Assembly (NCBI GenBank): GCA_947458675.1
Contig: CANHAW010000149.1
Location: 1 to 5,926, forward strand
DNA length: 5,926 nucleotides
Direction: 5' to 3'
Source: Beijerinckiaceae bacterium
GTDB lineage: Bacteria; Pseudomonadota; Alphaproteobacteria; Rhizobiales; Beijerinckiaceae
Positions 1 to 5,926 of the stretch are shown here, piece after piece; the stretch's first letter is position 1; every line of letters begins with the position of its first letter. Under the pieces are notes generated by a model. The model saw only the letters and a list, made by a program, of their open reading frames with translations. It did no database searches and was not told where the DNA came from. Made by a program: the position numbers and the translations under genes.

Positions 1-1699
1 CGATCAGGCAGACGCCGCCGGCGGCCAGAATTTCCGCGCCCCGTTTCATCGCCGGCCCGAGATCGGCAGGGTCGGTGATCGGGCCAATGCCGATGGCGCC
101 CTGCGCTTCGGCAAATTTGGCCAGATCGAGATCGGGATCGGAAATGCGTTGGCCGATCCAGCGGTTCTCGACGGGCCTGTTGCGACGCTTTGCAACTGTT
201 TCCTGATGCAGCTCGTCGTTGAAATAGGAGCGATTGTTGTTGATCACGAGCAACAGGGGAATCTGGTGGCGGACGGCCGACCACAGAGCATGGCCGCCCA
301 TCAGGAAATCGCCATCGCCCAAGACGCCGACCGTCTTGCGGCCTTTCTCATGCATGGCGAGCGCCACGCCGATCGAGATTGACGGCATGCCGCCAATGCC
401 ACCGCCGCCATCCTTGCCCATATAGGCAAAGGGCGAATGCGCCGGCCAAAGATCCATCGGGAATTTGCGGCACACGCCTGTCAGCGTCACTTCATCCTGA
501 TTGGGGAAGGCTTCCTTCAAGGTGAGCGCCAGCTGATCGACATTGATTTTGCCGCTGTCGCGCAGCGGGATTTTGCGAATCTCTTCATGCCAGCAGGCTT
601 TCTTGCCGGGGCCCAATTCGTCCACGAGATCGGCGATCACGGCATCGGGTGAAGCGGCCATGAAAATGTCGAGTTCGGGAAGGGCGAGATAATTGGCATG
701 AGCGCCATTGTGCAAATGCTGATCCATCGACACATGCACAGCCTTGGCTTTCAGTTTCTCGCCCTTGATCCGCAGGGCGCTGTCGAGATCGACCCAGTCG
801 AAGGCGACGATGACATCGGCGCCGCGCAGCATGTCGCGCACATATTCGGCGGAACGGCCGACCTGTTCGAGCGGGGCCACCGCATGGCAGGGATGGTCGG
901 TGGGGAATGAGGAGCGGTTTTTCAGATCGGTGAAGACAACAGCGCCCAGTCGCTCGGCCAGAGCGATGCGCTTGTTCCAGCCGTCCTCGCTCCAATCGGT
1001 GCGGCCGATCAGCAGCACCGGCTTTTTCGCATCGCGCAGCATTTTGGCGGTGGCTTCAATGTCGGCTTTGGCGGCGCGAACTGGGGCAGGGGGCTTCATG
1101 CGGGAGAGATCGGGCCATTCCGGCTCCTTCTCGAGCGCGGCTTCCTGCAGGCCGGCGTCCAGACAAATATAGACAGGCGCCTTGGGCTCTGAGCGTGAAA
1201 GAATATTGGCACGCGCCATGGCCTCGACCAATGCGTCGGGCGAGGAGGGCTGGTCGTCCCATTTGATGAAATCGCGAACGAGGCCGCCCTGGTCGGCCGA
1301 CGTATGGATCCAGTCGATCCAGGGGCGACGTTGCGACGCATCCACCGGGCCGGTCGCGCCAAGGACGAAAATGGGGGCGCGGTCGCACCAGGCATTATAG
1401 AGGCCCATCATCCCGTGCAGCAGGCCGACATTGGAATGGAGCACACAGGCCATGGGCTCGCCGGTCGCCTTGGCATAGCCATGGGCAATGCCGACCGCAT
1501 GATCCTCGTGCAGGCACAAGATCATGGAGGGGTTTTCATTGCCGAGATGGTTGACGATGGAATCATGCAGGCCGCGATAGCTCGCCCCCGGATTGAGGCT
1601 GACATGGCGAAAGCCGAAGCGGCGGAGCATCTGGGCGGCGACATCGCTGCCGAAGCCGACCTTGTCGTCAATCTGCCCCTTCGGACGGTCTGCACGCAT
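1..1699 (-). CDS. TPP-dependent enzyme, acetolactate synthase/benzoylformate decarboxylase superfamily (3' end cut by window edge)
   Basis: The reading frame is open from an ATG at 1699 to the left edge, giving 566 residues with no stop; the family's usual length suggests only a short C-terminal tail is missing. The start MRADRPKG is preceded by GGGAGAG four bases upstream, a good ribosome binding site. Domains in order: N-terminal TPP-binding (pyrimidine) domain, about residues 15-180, with the catalytic glutamate at E65 in LHEDHAVGIAHGYAKATG; a central domain, about 200-340; and a C-terminal TPP/Mg2+ domain with GDGDF at 461-465 and NNN at 487-489, matching the GDG-x(n)-NN cofactor motif. 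Such enzymes cleave or form C-C bonds next to the carbonyl of a 2-oxo acid, in the cytoplasm. I cannot tell decarboxylase from carboligase or name the substrate, so ilvB or mdlC would be overcalls. No regulatory small subunit (ilvN) is visible. It is divergent from the molybdenum hydroxylase operon, which suggests but does not prove a shared pathway. Confidence 0.9.
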   Translation of the reverse strand, partial: MRADRPKGQIDDKVGFGSDVAAQMLRRFGFRHVSLNPGASYRGLHDSIVNHLGNENPSMILCLHEDHAVGIAHGYAKATGEPMACVLHSNVGLLHGMMGLYNAWCDRAPIFVLGATGPVDASQRRPWIDWIHTSADQGGLVRDFIKWDDQPSSPDALVEAMARANILSRSEPKAPVYICLDAGLQEAALEKEPEWPDLSRMKPPAPVRAAKADIEATAKMLRDAKKPVLLIGRTDWSEDGWNKRIALAERLGAVVFTDLKNRSSFPTDHPCHAVAPLEQVGRSAEYVRDMLRGADVIVAFDWVDLDSALRIKGEKLKAKAVHVSMDQHLHNGAHANYLALPELDIFMAASPDAVIADLVDELGPGKKACWHEEIRKIPLRDSGKINVDQLALTLKEAFPNQDEVTLTGVCRKFPMDLWPAHSPFAYMGKDGGGGIGGMPSISIGVALAMHEKGRKTVGVLGDGDFLMGGHALWSAVRHQIPLLLVINNNRSYFNDELHQETVAKRRNRPVENRWIGQRISDPDLDLAKFAEAQGAIGIGPITDPADLGPAMKRGAEILAAGGVCLI

Positions 1700-1829
1700 T
1701 TTTCTCTCCCTTTTCTCGTTTTTTCCGCTTTTGGGCCCGTTTTTGCCGGGGCGGATGATCGCCTGCCCGCACTCAAGCGTAATGCCACAACGGCCGATCC
1801 GTGGTCACCCTCTCCTCACGGGCATGGGT

Positions 1830-1893
1830 AGTCAACCGTTCTCGCCGGACTTGCTTGACGGCCCCTCACTCTCTAGGAACGATGGGCTATAGA
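1830..1893. promoter_or_regulatory. Possible divergent control region: back-to-back -35-like boxes forming an inverted repeat
   Basis: The 231 bases between the two divergent genes (1700-1930) contain no supported gene. Within them GTCAA (1831-1835) and TTGAC (1855-1859) form an inverted repeat with a 19-base spacer. On the minus strand the left half reads TTGACT (1835-1830); on the plus strand the right half reads TTGACG (1855-1860). Both resemble sigma-70 -35 boxes pointing outwards. A TATAGA at 1888-1893 looks like a plus-strand -10 box but lies 27 bases from TTGACG, too far for a standard promoter, and no good -10 box is seen on the minus side. The repeat could instead be a regulator binding site. 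The part next to the TPP gene (about 1700-1750) is purine-rich on its coding strand and probably serves as its untranslated leader. This is a weak call from pattern alone. Confidence 0.22.
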
Positions 1894-1930
1894 CCCGATG
1901 TAAGCGGGCAAAAGGGAGACCATAAGCACC

Positions 1931-4270
1931 ATGGGACAGTTCGGTATCGGCCAGCCCGTCCGGCGCAAGGAAGACGTCCGCCTTCTTACAGGCAAGGGTC
2001 TCTACACGGACGACGTTCATTTTGACGGTCAGACCTGGGGCGTTTTCGTCCGGTCGCCGCAAGCCCATGCAAAAATCCTTTCCATCGACACATCGGCTAC
2101 CAAAGCGGCAGAGGGCGTCGTGGCTGTCTATCTCGGTCAGGATCTCAAGGCTGACGGCGTCGGCACTTTGATCACCGATGTCGAATTCAAGGATCTGTCC
2201 GGCAAGGACATGTTCCGCCCCAAGCGCGACTTTCTCGCCATCGGGCGTGTGCGCTTTGTCGGCGAGCCCGTTGCCATTGTGATTGCCGAGACGCAGGCGC
2301 AGGCGAAAGCCGCTGCCGAACTCGTTGTGGTCGATTACGAAACACTGCCGGCCGTCGGCTCGACCGCTTTTGCCGCTTCCTCCGACAGCCCGGTGATCTG
2401 GGAAGAGCATGGCAGCAATGTCGGCATTCACTGGGAAAACCGTGCCGAGGCAGAGATCGACGCGCATATGGCGAAAGCCAAATATCGCGCCAGTGTCGAT
2501 CTGGTGAATAATCGCGTTGTGCCAAACCCGATGGAGCCGCGCTGCGCCGTTGCCAAATGGGATGCGGATGCAGGCGAACTCACCATGTATGCGCCAACCC
2601 AGGGCGGTCGCCGCATCCAGCAGGGCATTGCCAAAATCGTTCTCAATATTGCGGCTGACAAAGTGCGCATTCTCTCGCCCGATGTCGGCGGCGGCTTTGG
2701 TATTCGCGGCAAGATTTATCCGGAACTCGGCGTTGTCGCTTGGGCAGCGCGCAAGACGGGCCGGCCGGTAAAATGGCGCGGCGATCGCAGCGAGACTTTT
2801 GTGTCCGATTATCACGGTCGCGATCAGATCAATCATGCCGAACTCGGGCTTGATGAGAACGGCAAGATTGTCGCGCTGAAAGTCTGGACCATTGTGAATT
2901 GCGGCGCATATTTTGCCGAAAACGGTCCGCGCCTGCCGATCAATGGCGGCGGCCGCATTATTCCGGGCGTTTATGACATCGAGAATTTCTATTTCTCGGT
3001 TCGCCCGGTTCTCTCCAACACGGTGCCGACCGACACTTATCGCGGCGCTGGCCGTCCTGAGGCGAATTTCCTGATGGAACGCCTCATGGATGCAGCAGCA
3101 CATGCAACCGGTCTGTCGCGCGACGAGATCCGTCGTCGCAATGTGATCAAGCAGGAGCAAATGCCCTATCGCACGCAGATGGGCATGGTGATCGATTCCG
3201 GCGATTTCGTCGGCAATATGGATATGGCGATGAAAGCCGCCGACTGGGCGGGTTTCGAGAAGCGTCGCGCCGAAAGCGCCAAACATGGCAAATTGCGCGG
3301 CATCGGCCTTTCGAATTTCGTCGAGCCCTCGGGCGGTCGTCCGACTGAAGAAATGCGCATTGCACTGACGCCCGATGGCAAGGCGACCGTCTATGCCGGC
3401 ACGCATTCGCATGGCCAGGGCCATGAGACGGTGTGGGCGCAATTGCTCGAAAGCTTCCTCGGCATTCCCTTCGAAGATGTCTCGCTCGTGCAGGGCGATA
3501 CGAAGACGGCGCCGAAAGGCTCGGCTGGTACATTCGGCTCGCGCTCATCCTGGATGGGCGGCGTCGGCCTGCAGCGCTCGGCCAAGCGCATTGTCGAAAA
3601 GGGCACGAAGATCGCTGCCAATCTGATGCAGACGGAACCGTCTGCGGTAACGTTCGATGCCGGTGTGTTCCGCGCCGGCACGACGAGCGTGACGATCAAG
3701 GAAGTGGCGAAAGCCGCGCATGATCCCAAGGCTTTGCCGGAAGGCGTTGAGGCGGGATTGGACGAAAGCTATTTCCTCGAGCGCGATCCGGAAGAATTCA
3801 ATTATCCCAACGGCACGCATGTCTGCGAAGTCGAGGTCGATGCCGATCTCGGCAAGATCGAGATCGTCAATTACATTGCGGTCGATGATTGCGGCTTCGT
3901 GCTCAATCCCTTCATCGTGCACGGCCAGGTCTATGGCGGTGTGGCGCAAGGCGTCGGTCAGGCCATGACCGAACAGACTGTCTATGATGAGGACGGCCAG
4001 CTCGTGACCGGCTCCTTCATGGATTACGGCATGCCGCGCGCCCATCACATGGCGATGATCGATGCGCTCTTCAATGAAGTGCGTTGCAAGACGAACGATC
4101 TCGGCGTCAAGGGCGCAGGCGAAGCCGGCGCTTGCGGTGCGCCCGGTGCTTTCGTGTCCGCCGTCTGCGATGCGCTGAAAGAATTCGGCATCCGCAATAT
4201 CGACATGCCGCTGACGCCTGATCGCGTCTGGCAGACCATCCAGAACGCCAAAGCCGCCAAAGCGGCCTGA
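1931..4270 (+). CDS. Molybdenum hydroxylase large subunit, molybdopterin-binding (form II CoxL-like / aldehyde oxidase type)
   Basis: This 779-residue protein is full length for the large subunit of the xanthine dehydrogenase/CO dehydrogenase family. It carries the Mo-molybdopterin cofactor and hydroxylates a substrate carbon using water. The aldehyde oxidase a/b hammerhead domain covers about residues 15-130, followed by two cofactor-binding domains. Visible family motifs: APTQGG (Q224), GGGFG (253-257), TYRGAGR (369-375), GQGHE around Q496, VDDCG...NP near 650, and GVKGAGEAG with the presumed catalytic base at E731. Form I CO dehydrogenase carries AYRCSFR at the loop, whose cysteine binds copper; here that position is G372, so CO oxidation is not supported. 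The ATG at 1931 begins [23 protein letters not shown], a normal N-terminus for the family, with GGGAG at 1914-1918, 12 bases upstream and somewhat distant. There is no Tat or Sec signal, so the complex is cytoplasmic. It is the first gene of a three-gene operon. The substrate is unknown: an aldehyde or N-heterocycle is likely. Confidence 0.95.
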   Translation: MGQFGIGQPVRRKEDVRLLTGKGLYTDDVHFDGQTWGVFVRSPQAHAKILSIDTSATKAAEGVVAVYLGQDLKADGVGTLITDVEFKDLSGKDMFRPKRDFLAIGRVRFVGEPVAIVIAETQAQAKAAAELVVVDYETLPAVGSTAFAASSDSPVIWEEHGSNVGIHWENRAEAEIDAHMAKAKYRASVDLVNNRVVPNPMEPRCAVAKWDADAGELTMYAPTQGGRRIQQGIAKIVLNIAADKVRILSPDVGGGFGIRGKIYPELGVVAWAARKTGRPVKWRGDRSETFVSDYHGRDQINHAELGLDENGKIVALKVWTIVNCGAYFAENGPRLPINGGGRIIPGVYDIENFYFSVRPVLSNTVPTDTYRGAGRPEANFLMERLMDAAAHATGLSRDEIRRRNVIKQEQMPYRTQMGMVIDSGDFVGNMDMAMKAADWAGFEKRRAESAKHGKLRGIGLSNFVEPSGGRPTEEMRIALTPDGKATVYAGTHSHGQGHETVWAQLLESFLGIPFEDVSLVQGDTKTAPKGSAGTFGSRSSWMGGVGLQRSAKRIVEKGTKIAANLMQTEPSAVTFDAGVFRAGTTSVTIKEVAKAAHDPKALPEGVEAGLDESYFLERDPEEFNYPNGTHVCEVEVDADLGKIEIVNYIAVDDCGFVLNPFIVHGQVYGGVAQGVGQAMTEQTVYDEDGQLVTGSFMDYGMPRAHHMAMIDALFNEVRCKTNDLGVKGAGEAGACGAPGAFVSAVCDALKEFGIRNIDMPLTPDRVWQTIQNAKAAKAA

Positions 4271-4284
4271 GCATCTCAAGACAA

Positions 4285-4299
4285 GAGGGTTATACCTTG
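4285..4299 (+). promoter_or_regulatory. Shine-Dalgarno site that selects a TTG start for the iron-sulfur subunit
   Basis: GAGGG at 4285-4289 lies seven bases before TTG at 4297-4299, ideal spacing. The nearest in-frame ATG (4315) would be 25 bases from this site and would remove the first strand of the ferredoxin fold (LIEVNM). A CTG at 4300 is also in frame but less likely as a start. The TTG is therefore preferred. Confidence 0.7.
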
Positions 4300-4779
4300 C
4301 TGATTGAAGTGAACATGACGGTCAATGGCCGCGCCGTTTCAGGAAAGGTCGAAGCGCGCGCGTTGCTGGTTGATTTCATCCGCGATCATCTGCGCCTGAC
4401 AGGGACGCATGTCGGTTGCGATACAACGCAATGCGGTTGCTGCACTGTCCATGTCGATGGCAAAGCGGTGAAGAGCTGCACCATGCTTGCCGTGCAGGCG
4501 AAGGGCAAGAATGTCGTCACCATCGAGGGACTTGCCTCGGCTGATGGCACATTGCACCCGGTGCAGGAAGCTTTCCGCGAACATCACGGATTGCAATGCG
4601 GTTTCTGCACGCCCGGCATGGTCATGATGGGCGTCGATATTTGCCGGCGTCATCCCAATGCCGATGAGAAAACCGTTCGCCATGAACTCGAGGGCAATAT
4701 CTGCCGTTGCACGGGCTATCAGGGCATTGTCGAGGCCATTATGGATGCGAGCGCCAAAATGGCTGGAGGGCGCGCCTGA
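4297..4779 (+). CDS. Molybdenum hydroxylase small subunit, 2x[2Fe-2S] (CoxS-like)
   Basis: This 160-residue protein has the normal length and complete cysteine set of the family's iron-sulfur subunit. The N-terminal plant-ferredoxin-type domain binds one [2Fe-2S] cluster through C41, C46, C49 and C61 (C-x4-C-x2-C-x11-C). The C-terminal helical domain binds the second through C101, C104, C136 and C138 (QCGFCTPG and NICRCTGY). Q100, just before the first of these, matches the conserved glutamine that contacts the molybdopterin cofactor. Its role is to pass electrons from the Mo centre in the large subunit to FAD in the medium subunit. It starts 26 bases after the large-subunit stop, with no terminator-like hairpin between, and its TGA stop overlaps the next ATG by one base, so the three genes are almost certainly co-transcribed. 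The TTG start is argued from the ribosome binding site. The family assignment is secure; coxS is avoided as a symbol because the large subunit is not a CO dehydrogenase. Confidence 0.96.
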   Translation: MLIEVNMTVNGRAVSGKVEARALLVDFIRDHLRLTGTHVGCDTTQCGCCTVHVDGKAVKSCTMLAVQAKGKNVVTIEGLASADGTLHPVQEAFREHHGLQCGFCTPGMVMMGVDICRRHPNADEKTVRHELEGNICRCTGYQGIVEAIMDASAKMAGGRA

Positions 4780-4781
4780 TG
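4765..4781 (+). promoter_or_regulatory. Shine-Dalgarno site and stop-start overlap for the FAD subunit
   Basis: GGAGGG at 4765-4770 sits eight bases before the ATG at 4779-4781, inside the end of the small-subunit gene. The TGA at 4777-4779 and this ATG share one base (TGATG), typical of translational coupling. This fixes the start at 4779 rather than at the upstream in-frame ATG at 4707, which would add 24 residues encoded inside the iron-sulfur gene with no family resemblance. Confidence 0.8.
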
Positions 4782-5570
4782 GAAAATTTCGGCTATCACG
4801 CACCCACCAAAATCGCCGATGCCGCCCAGCTGGCTGAGGCAAATGAAGATGCCAAGCTGATGGCGGGCGGCATGACTTTGCTGCCGACACTCAAGCAGCG
4901 TCTTGCTGCGCCATCCGATCTCATCGACCTTGCCGGCATTGCCGATCTTCGTGGCGTCTGCCGCGATGGCGATGAGATTGTCATCGGCGCCATGACAACC
5001 CATGCCGAAGTGCACGAGAGCGCCGTCTTGCGCGAAGCGATTGCGGGCCTCGCCTCGCTCGCCGGCCAGATCGGCGATCCCGCCGTTCGCCATCGGGGCA
5101 CGATCGGCGGCTCGATTGCCAATGCCGATCCGGCAGCCGATTATCCTGCCGGCGTTTTGGGACATGGCGCGACCATCGTCACCAACAAGCGCAAGATTGC
5201 GGCGGATGATTTCTTCCTCGGCCTGTTCGAAACAGCGCTTGAGCCGGGTGAAATCATCACCGGCGTGCGTTTTCCGATTCCGGTCTGGTCGACCTATCAG
5301 AAGCTGCGCCATCCAGCGTCGGGCTATGCGGTTGTCGGCGTCTGCATCGTGCAGACAAAGACCGGCGTGCGCGTCGCGGTGACGGGTGCGGGGCCTTCGG
5401 CTTTCCGCATGGCTGCGATGGAAGAGGCTCTCACCAAGGATTTCTCGGTGAAGAGCATCGAAGGCATCGCGGTTGCTGCAGATGATTTGAACAATGACAT
5501 TCACGCCAGCGCAGCCTATCGCGCCCATGTCGTGAGCGTATTGGCCAAGCGCGCCGTCGCATCGCGCTGA
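4779..5570 (+). CDS. Molybdenum hydroxylase medium subunit, FAD-binding (CoxM-like)
   Basis: This 263-residue protein, starting [11 protein letters not shown], is close to the usual length of the family's flavoprotein subunit, perhaps slightly short. The FAD-binding PCMH-type domain covers about residues 1-165, with the two diagnostic loops AGGMTLLP (29-36) and TIGGS (108-112, followed by NADPAADYP). The CO dehydrogenase flavoprotein C-terminal domain follows, about 170-262, beginning near YQKLRHPASGYAVVG. The subunit takes electrons from the iron-sulfur subunit and passes them to an external acceptor (quinone, NAD or oxygen; not determined here). The extra [4Fe-4S] cysteine insertion known from 4-hydroxybenzoyl-CoA reductase beta subunits is not apparent. 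It is the last visible gene of the operon; a palindromic repeat begins 24 bases after its stop. No XdhC-type cofactor insertion factor or CoxD/CoxE-type accessory gene appears in the window. Confidence 0.95.
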   Translation: MENFGYHAPTKIADAAQLAEANEDAKLMAGGMTLLPTLKQRLAAPSDLIDLAGIADLRGVCRDGDEIVIGAMTTHAEVHESAVLREAIAGLASLAGQIGDPAVRHRGTIGGSIANADPAADYPAGVLGHGATIVTNKRKIAADDFFLGLFETALEPGEIITGVRFPIPVWSTYQKLRHPASGYAVVGVCIVQTKTGVRVAVTGAGPSAFRMAAMEEALTKDFSVKSIEGIAVAADDLNNDIHASAAYRAHVVSVLAKRAVASR

Positions 5571-5594
5571 ACACGATCCCGCTTCGCTCTCACT

Positions 5595-5678
5595 CGTCAT
5601 TGCGAGGAGCGAAGCGACGAAGCAATCCAGGGGCCTCACGTGTGATCTCTGGATTGCTTCGCTCCGCTCGCAATGACG
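5595..5678. repeat. Imperfect palindromic intergenic repeat (REP/RPE-like), possible mRNA 3'-end stem-loop
   Basis: The left arm spans 5595-5630 and the right arm 5649-5678, around an 18-base loop that contains CACGTG. The outer 12 bases pair perfectly (CGTCATTGCGAG with CTCGCAATGACG), as do the inner 12 (GAAGCAATCCAG with CTGGATTGCTTC). Between them the left arm has 12 bases and the right only 6, so the stem carries an asymmetric internal bulge made of GAGCGAAGC-type repeats. This sequence type is familiar to me as a dispersed palindrome in Hyphomicrobiales genomes, but copy number cannot be checked from one window. It lies directly after the hydroxylase operon and could stabilise or end that transcript. 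There is no T-run after the stem, so a classical intrinsic terminator is not supported. Confidence 0.88.
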
Positions 5679-5685
5679 GCCATGC

Positions 5686-5699
5686 GGAAGATAGCAATG
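5686..5699 (+). promoter_or_regulatory. Shine-Dalgarno site favouring the 5697 start of the DUF1194 gene
   Basis: GGAAG at 5686-5690 is six bases before ATG 5697-5699. The in-frame ATGs at 5682 and 5673 have no comparable purine-rich site; the 5673 one lies within the right arm of the palindrome. Confidence 0.5.
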
Positions 5700-5926
5700 C
5701 TGCGTTTGTTGCTGGCGCTTACTTTGTTGATCTCTGCCAGCGTCATTGCACCTGCGCGGCTGCGCGCCGAGCCCGTCGATCTCGCCCTTGCTTTGGCTGT
5801 CGATGCTTCAGGCAGCGTCAATCATCATCGCTTTGAATTGCAGAAGCGCGGCTATGTCGAGGCCTTCCGCAATCCGCGTGTTTTGCGCGCCATTCGCTCC
5901 GGCATGATCGGGGCGATCAGCGTTTC
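5697..5926 (+). CDS. Exported von Willebrand factor A-like protein, DUF1194 type (partial, runs off right edge)
   Basis: About 76 N-terminal residues are visible. They begin with a Sec-type signal peptide: a hydrophobic run from about L4 to A18 (LLLALTLLISASVIA), with probable cleavage near A24 before EPVDLAL. The mature part opens with a beta strand and a MIDAS-like motif, LALAVDASGSV (D36, S38, S40), followed by FELQKRGYVEAFRNPRVLRAI. This arrangement is typical, in my recollection, of DUF1194 proteins: periplasmic von Willebrand A-like domains of unknown function in alphaproteobacteria. The start at 5697 is chosen for its ribosome binding site; 5682 (adding MRKIA, a more basic n-region) is a real alternative, and 5673 is less likely. 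The frame is open back to a stop at 5643-5645. The gene is separated from the upstream operon by the palindromic repeat and probably has its own role. It should not be equated with the cytoplasmic CoxE-type von Willebrand A protein of CO dehydrogenase clusters. Confidence 0.8.
   Translation, partial: MLRLLLALTLLISASVIAPARLRAEPVDLALALAVDASGSVNHHRFELQKRGYVEAFRNPRVLRAIRSGMIGAISV

Noticed and set aside
1..1699. Annotation as biosynthetic acetolactate synthase (ilvB)
   Set aside because: No ilvN-type regulatory subunit gene or ilvC is adjacent, and the N-terminal and post-NNN regions do not look like IlvB; only the superfamily is supported.
1772..1787. Sigma-54-like promoter on the minus strand (TGGCAT-N5-TTGAG)
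   Set aside because: The -24 half fits, but the essential GC of the -12 element is GA, and no sigma-54 activator gene is visible.
1799..1821. CCGTG-N13-CACGG inverted repeat in the intergenic region
   Set aside because: A five-base stem is expected by chance in a sequence of this composition and aligns with no promoter element.
149..1831. Several plus-strand open frames opposite the TPP enzyme gene
   Set aside because: The minus strand encodes one continuous protein with cofactor motifs in the right order; the plus-strand frames overlap one another and resemble no family.
1832..3442. 536-codon open frame on the minus strand, opposite the large-subunit gene
   Set aside because: It is antisense to a strongly conserved gene, shows no recognisable motif, and continues into the intergenic region. 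Codon bias of the GC-rich sense gene explains the lack of stops.
3545..4279. 244-codon minus-strand open frame opposite the 3' part of the large-subunit gene
   Set aside because: Same kind of antisense shadow, with composition typical of reverse-complemented alphaproteobacterial codons.
1931..5570. Annotation as aerobic carbon monoxide dehydrogenase (coxLSM)
   Set aside because: The large subunit lacks the cysteine of the AYRCSFR loop, and the gene order differs from form I operons.
4719..5639. 306-codon minus-strand open frame opposite the FAD-subunit gene
   Set aside because: Antisense to a well-supported gene and its supposed start falls within the palindromic repeat.
5595..5678. Rho-independent terminator or CRISPR-like repeat
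   Set aside because: There is no T-run after the stem and only one palindrome with no spaced direct repeats; a dispersed palindromic element fits better.

Overview
The window looks like chromosomal sequence from an alphaproteobacterium, most likely of the order Hyphomicrobiales (Rhizobiales). This rests on moderately GC-rich coding sequence, Shine-Dalgarno-led genes, the character of the encoded proteins, and a palindromic intergenic repeat beginning CGTCATTGCGAG and ending inward in GCAATCCAG, a type I associate with Bradyrhizobium, Rhodopseudomonas and Beijerinckiaceae genomes. The taxonomic call is an inference from memory, not a database result.

Layout. Positions 1-1699 (minus strand) hold a nearly complete thiamine-pyrophosphate (TPP) dependent enzyme of the acetolactate synthase/benzoylformate decarboxylase superfamily; its last residues run off the left edge. 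A 231-base divergent intergenic region (1700-1930) follows. Then three tightly packed plus-strand genes encode a complete molybdenum hydroxylase: large molybdopterin subunit (1931-4270), small 2x[2Fe-2S] subunit (4297-4779, TTG start) and medium FAD subunit (4779-5570, one-base overlap). An 84-base imperfect palindrome (5595-5678) separates this operon from the start of an exported von Willebrand A-like protein of the DUF1194 type (5697 to the right edge).

How the genes may work together. The three hydroxylase subunits together form the usual electron path from the Mo centre through two [2Fe-2S] clusters to FAD. The large subunit has TYRGAGR at the active-site loop where true CO dehydrogenase has a cysteine-bearing AYRCSFR, so this is a 'form II' or aldehyde/heterocycle-type enzyme and should not be annotated as CO dehydrogenase. 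Its substrate cannot be read from the sequence. The divergent TPP enzyme could supply an aldehyde by decarboxylating a 2-oxo acid, which the hydroxylase would then oxidise. That is a hypothesis based only on adjacency and chemistry.

I see no mobile element, RNA gene, CRISPR array or clearly unprecedented system. The most useful points are the uncommon large-small-medium gene order, the pairing with the TPP enzyme, and the palindromic repeat whose right arm supplies an ATG in frame with the DUF1194 gene.
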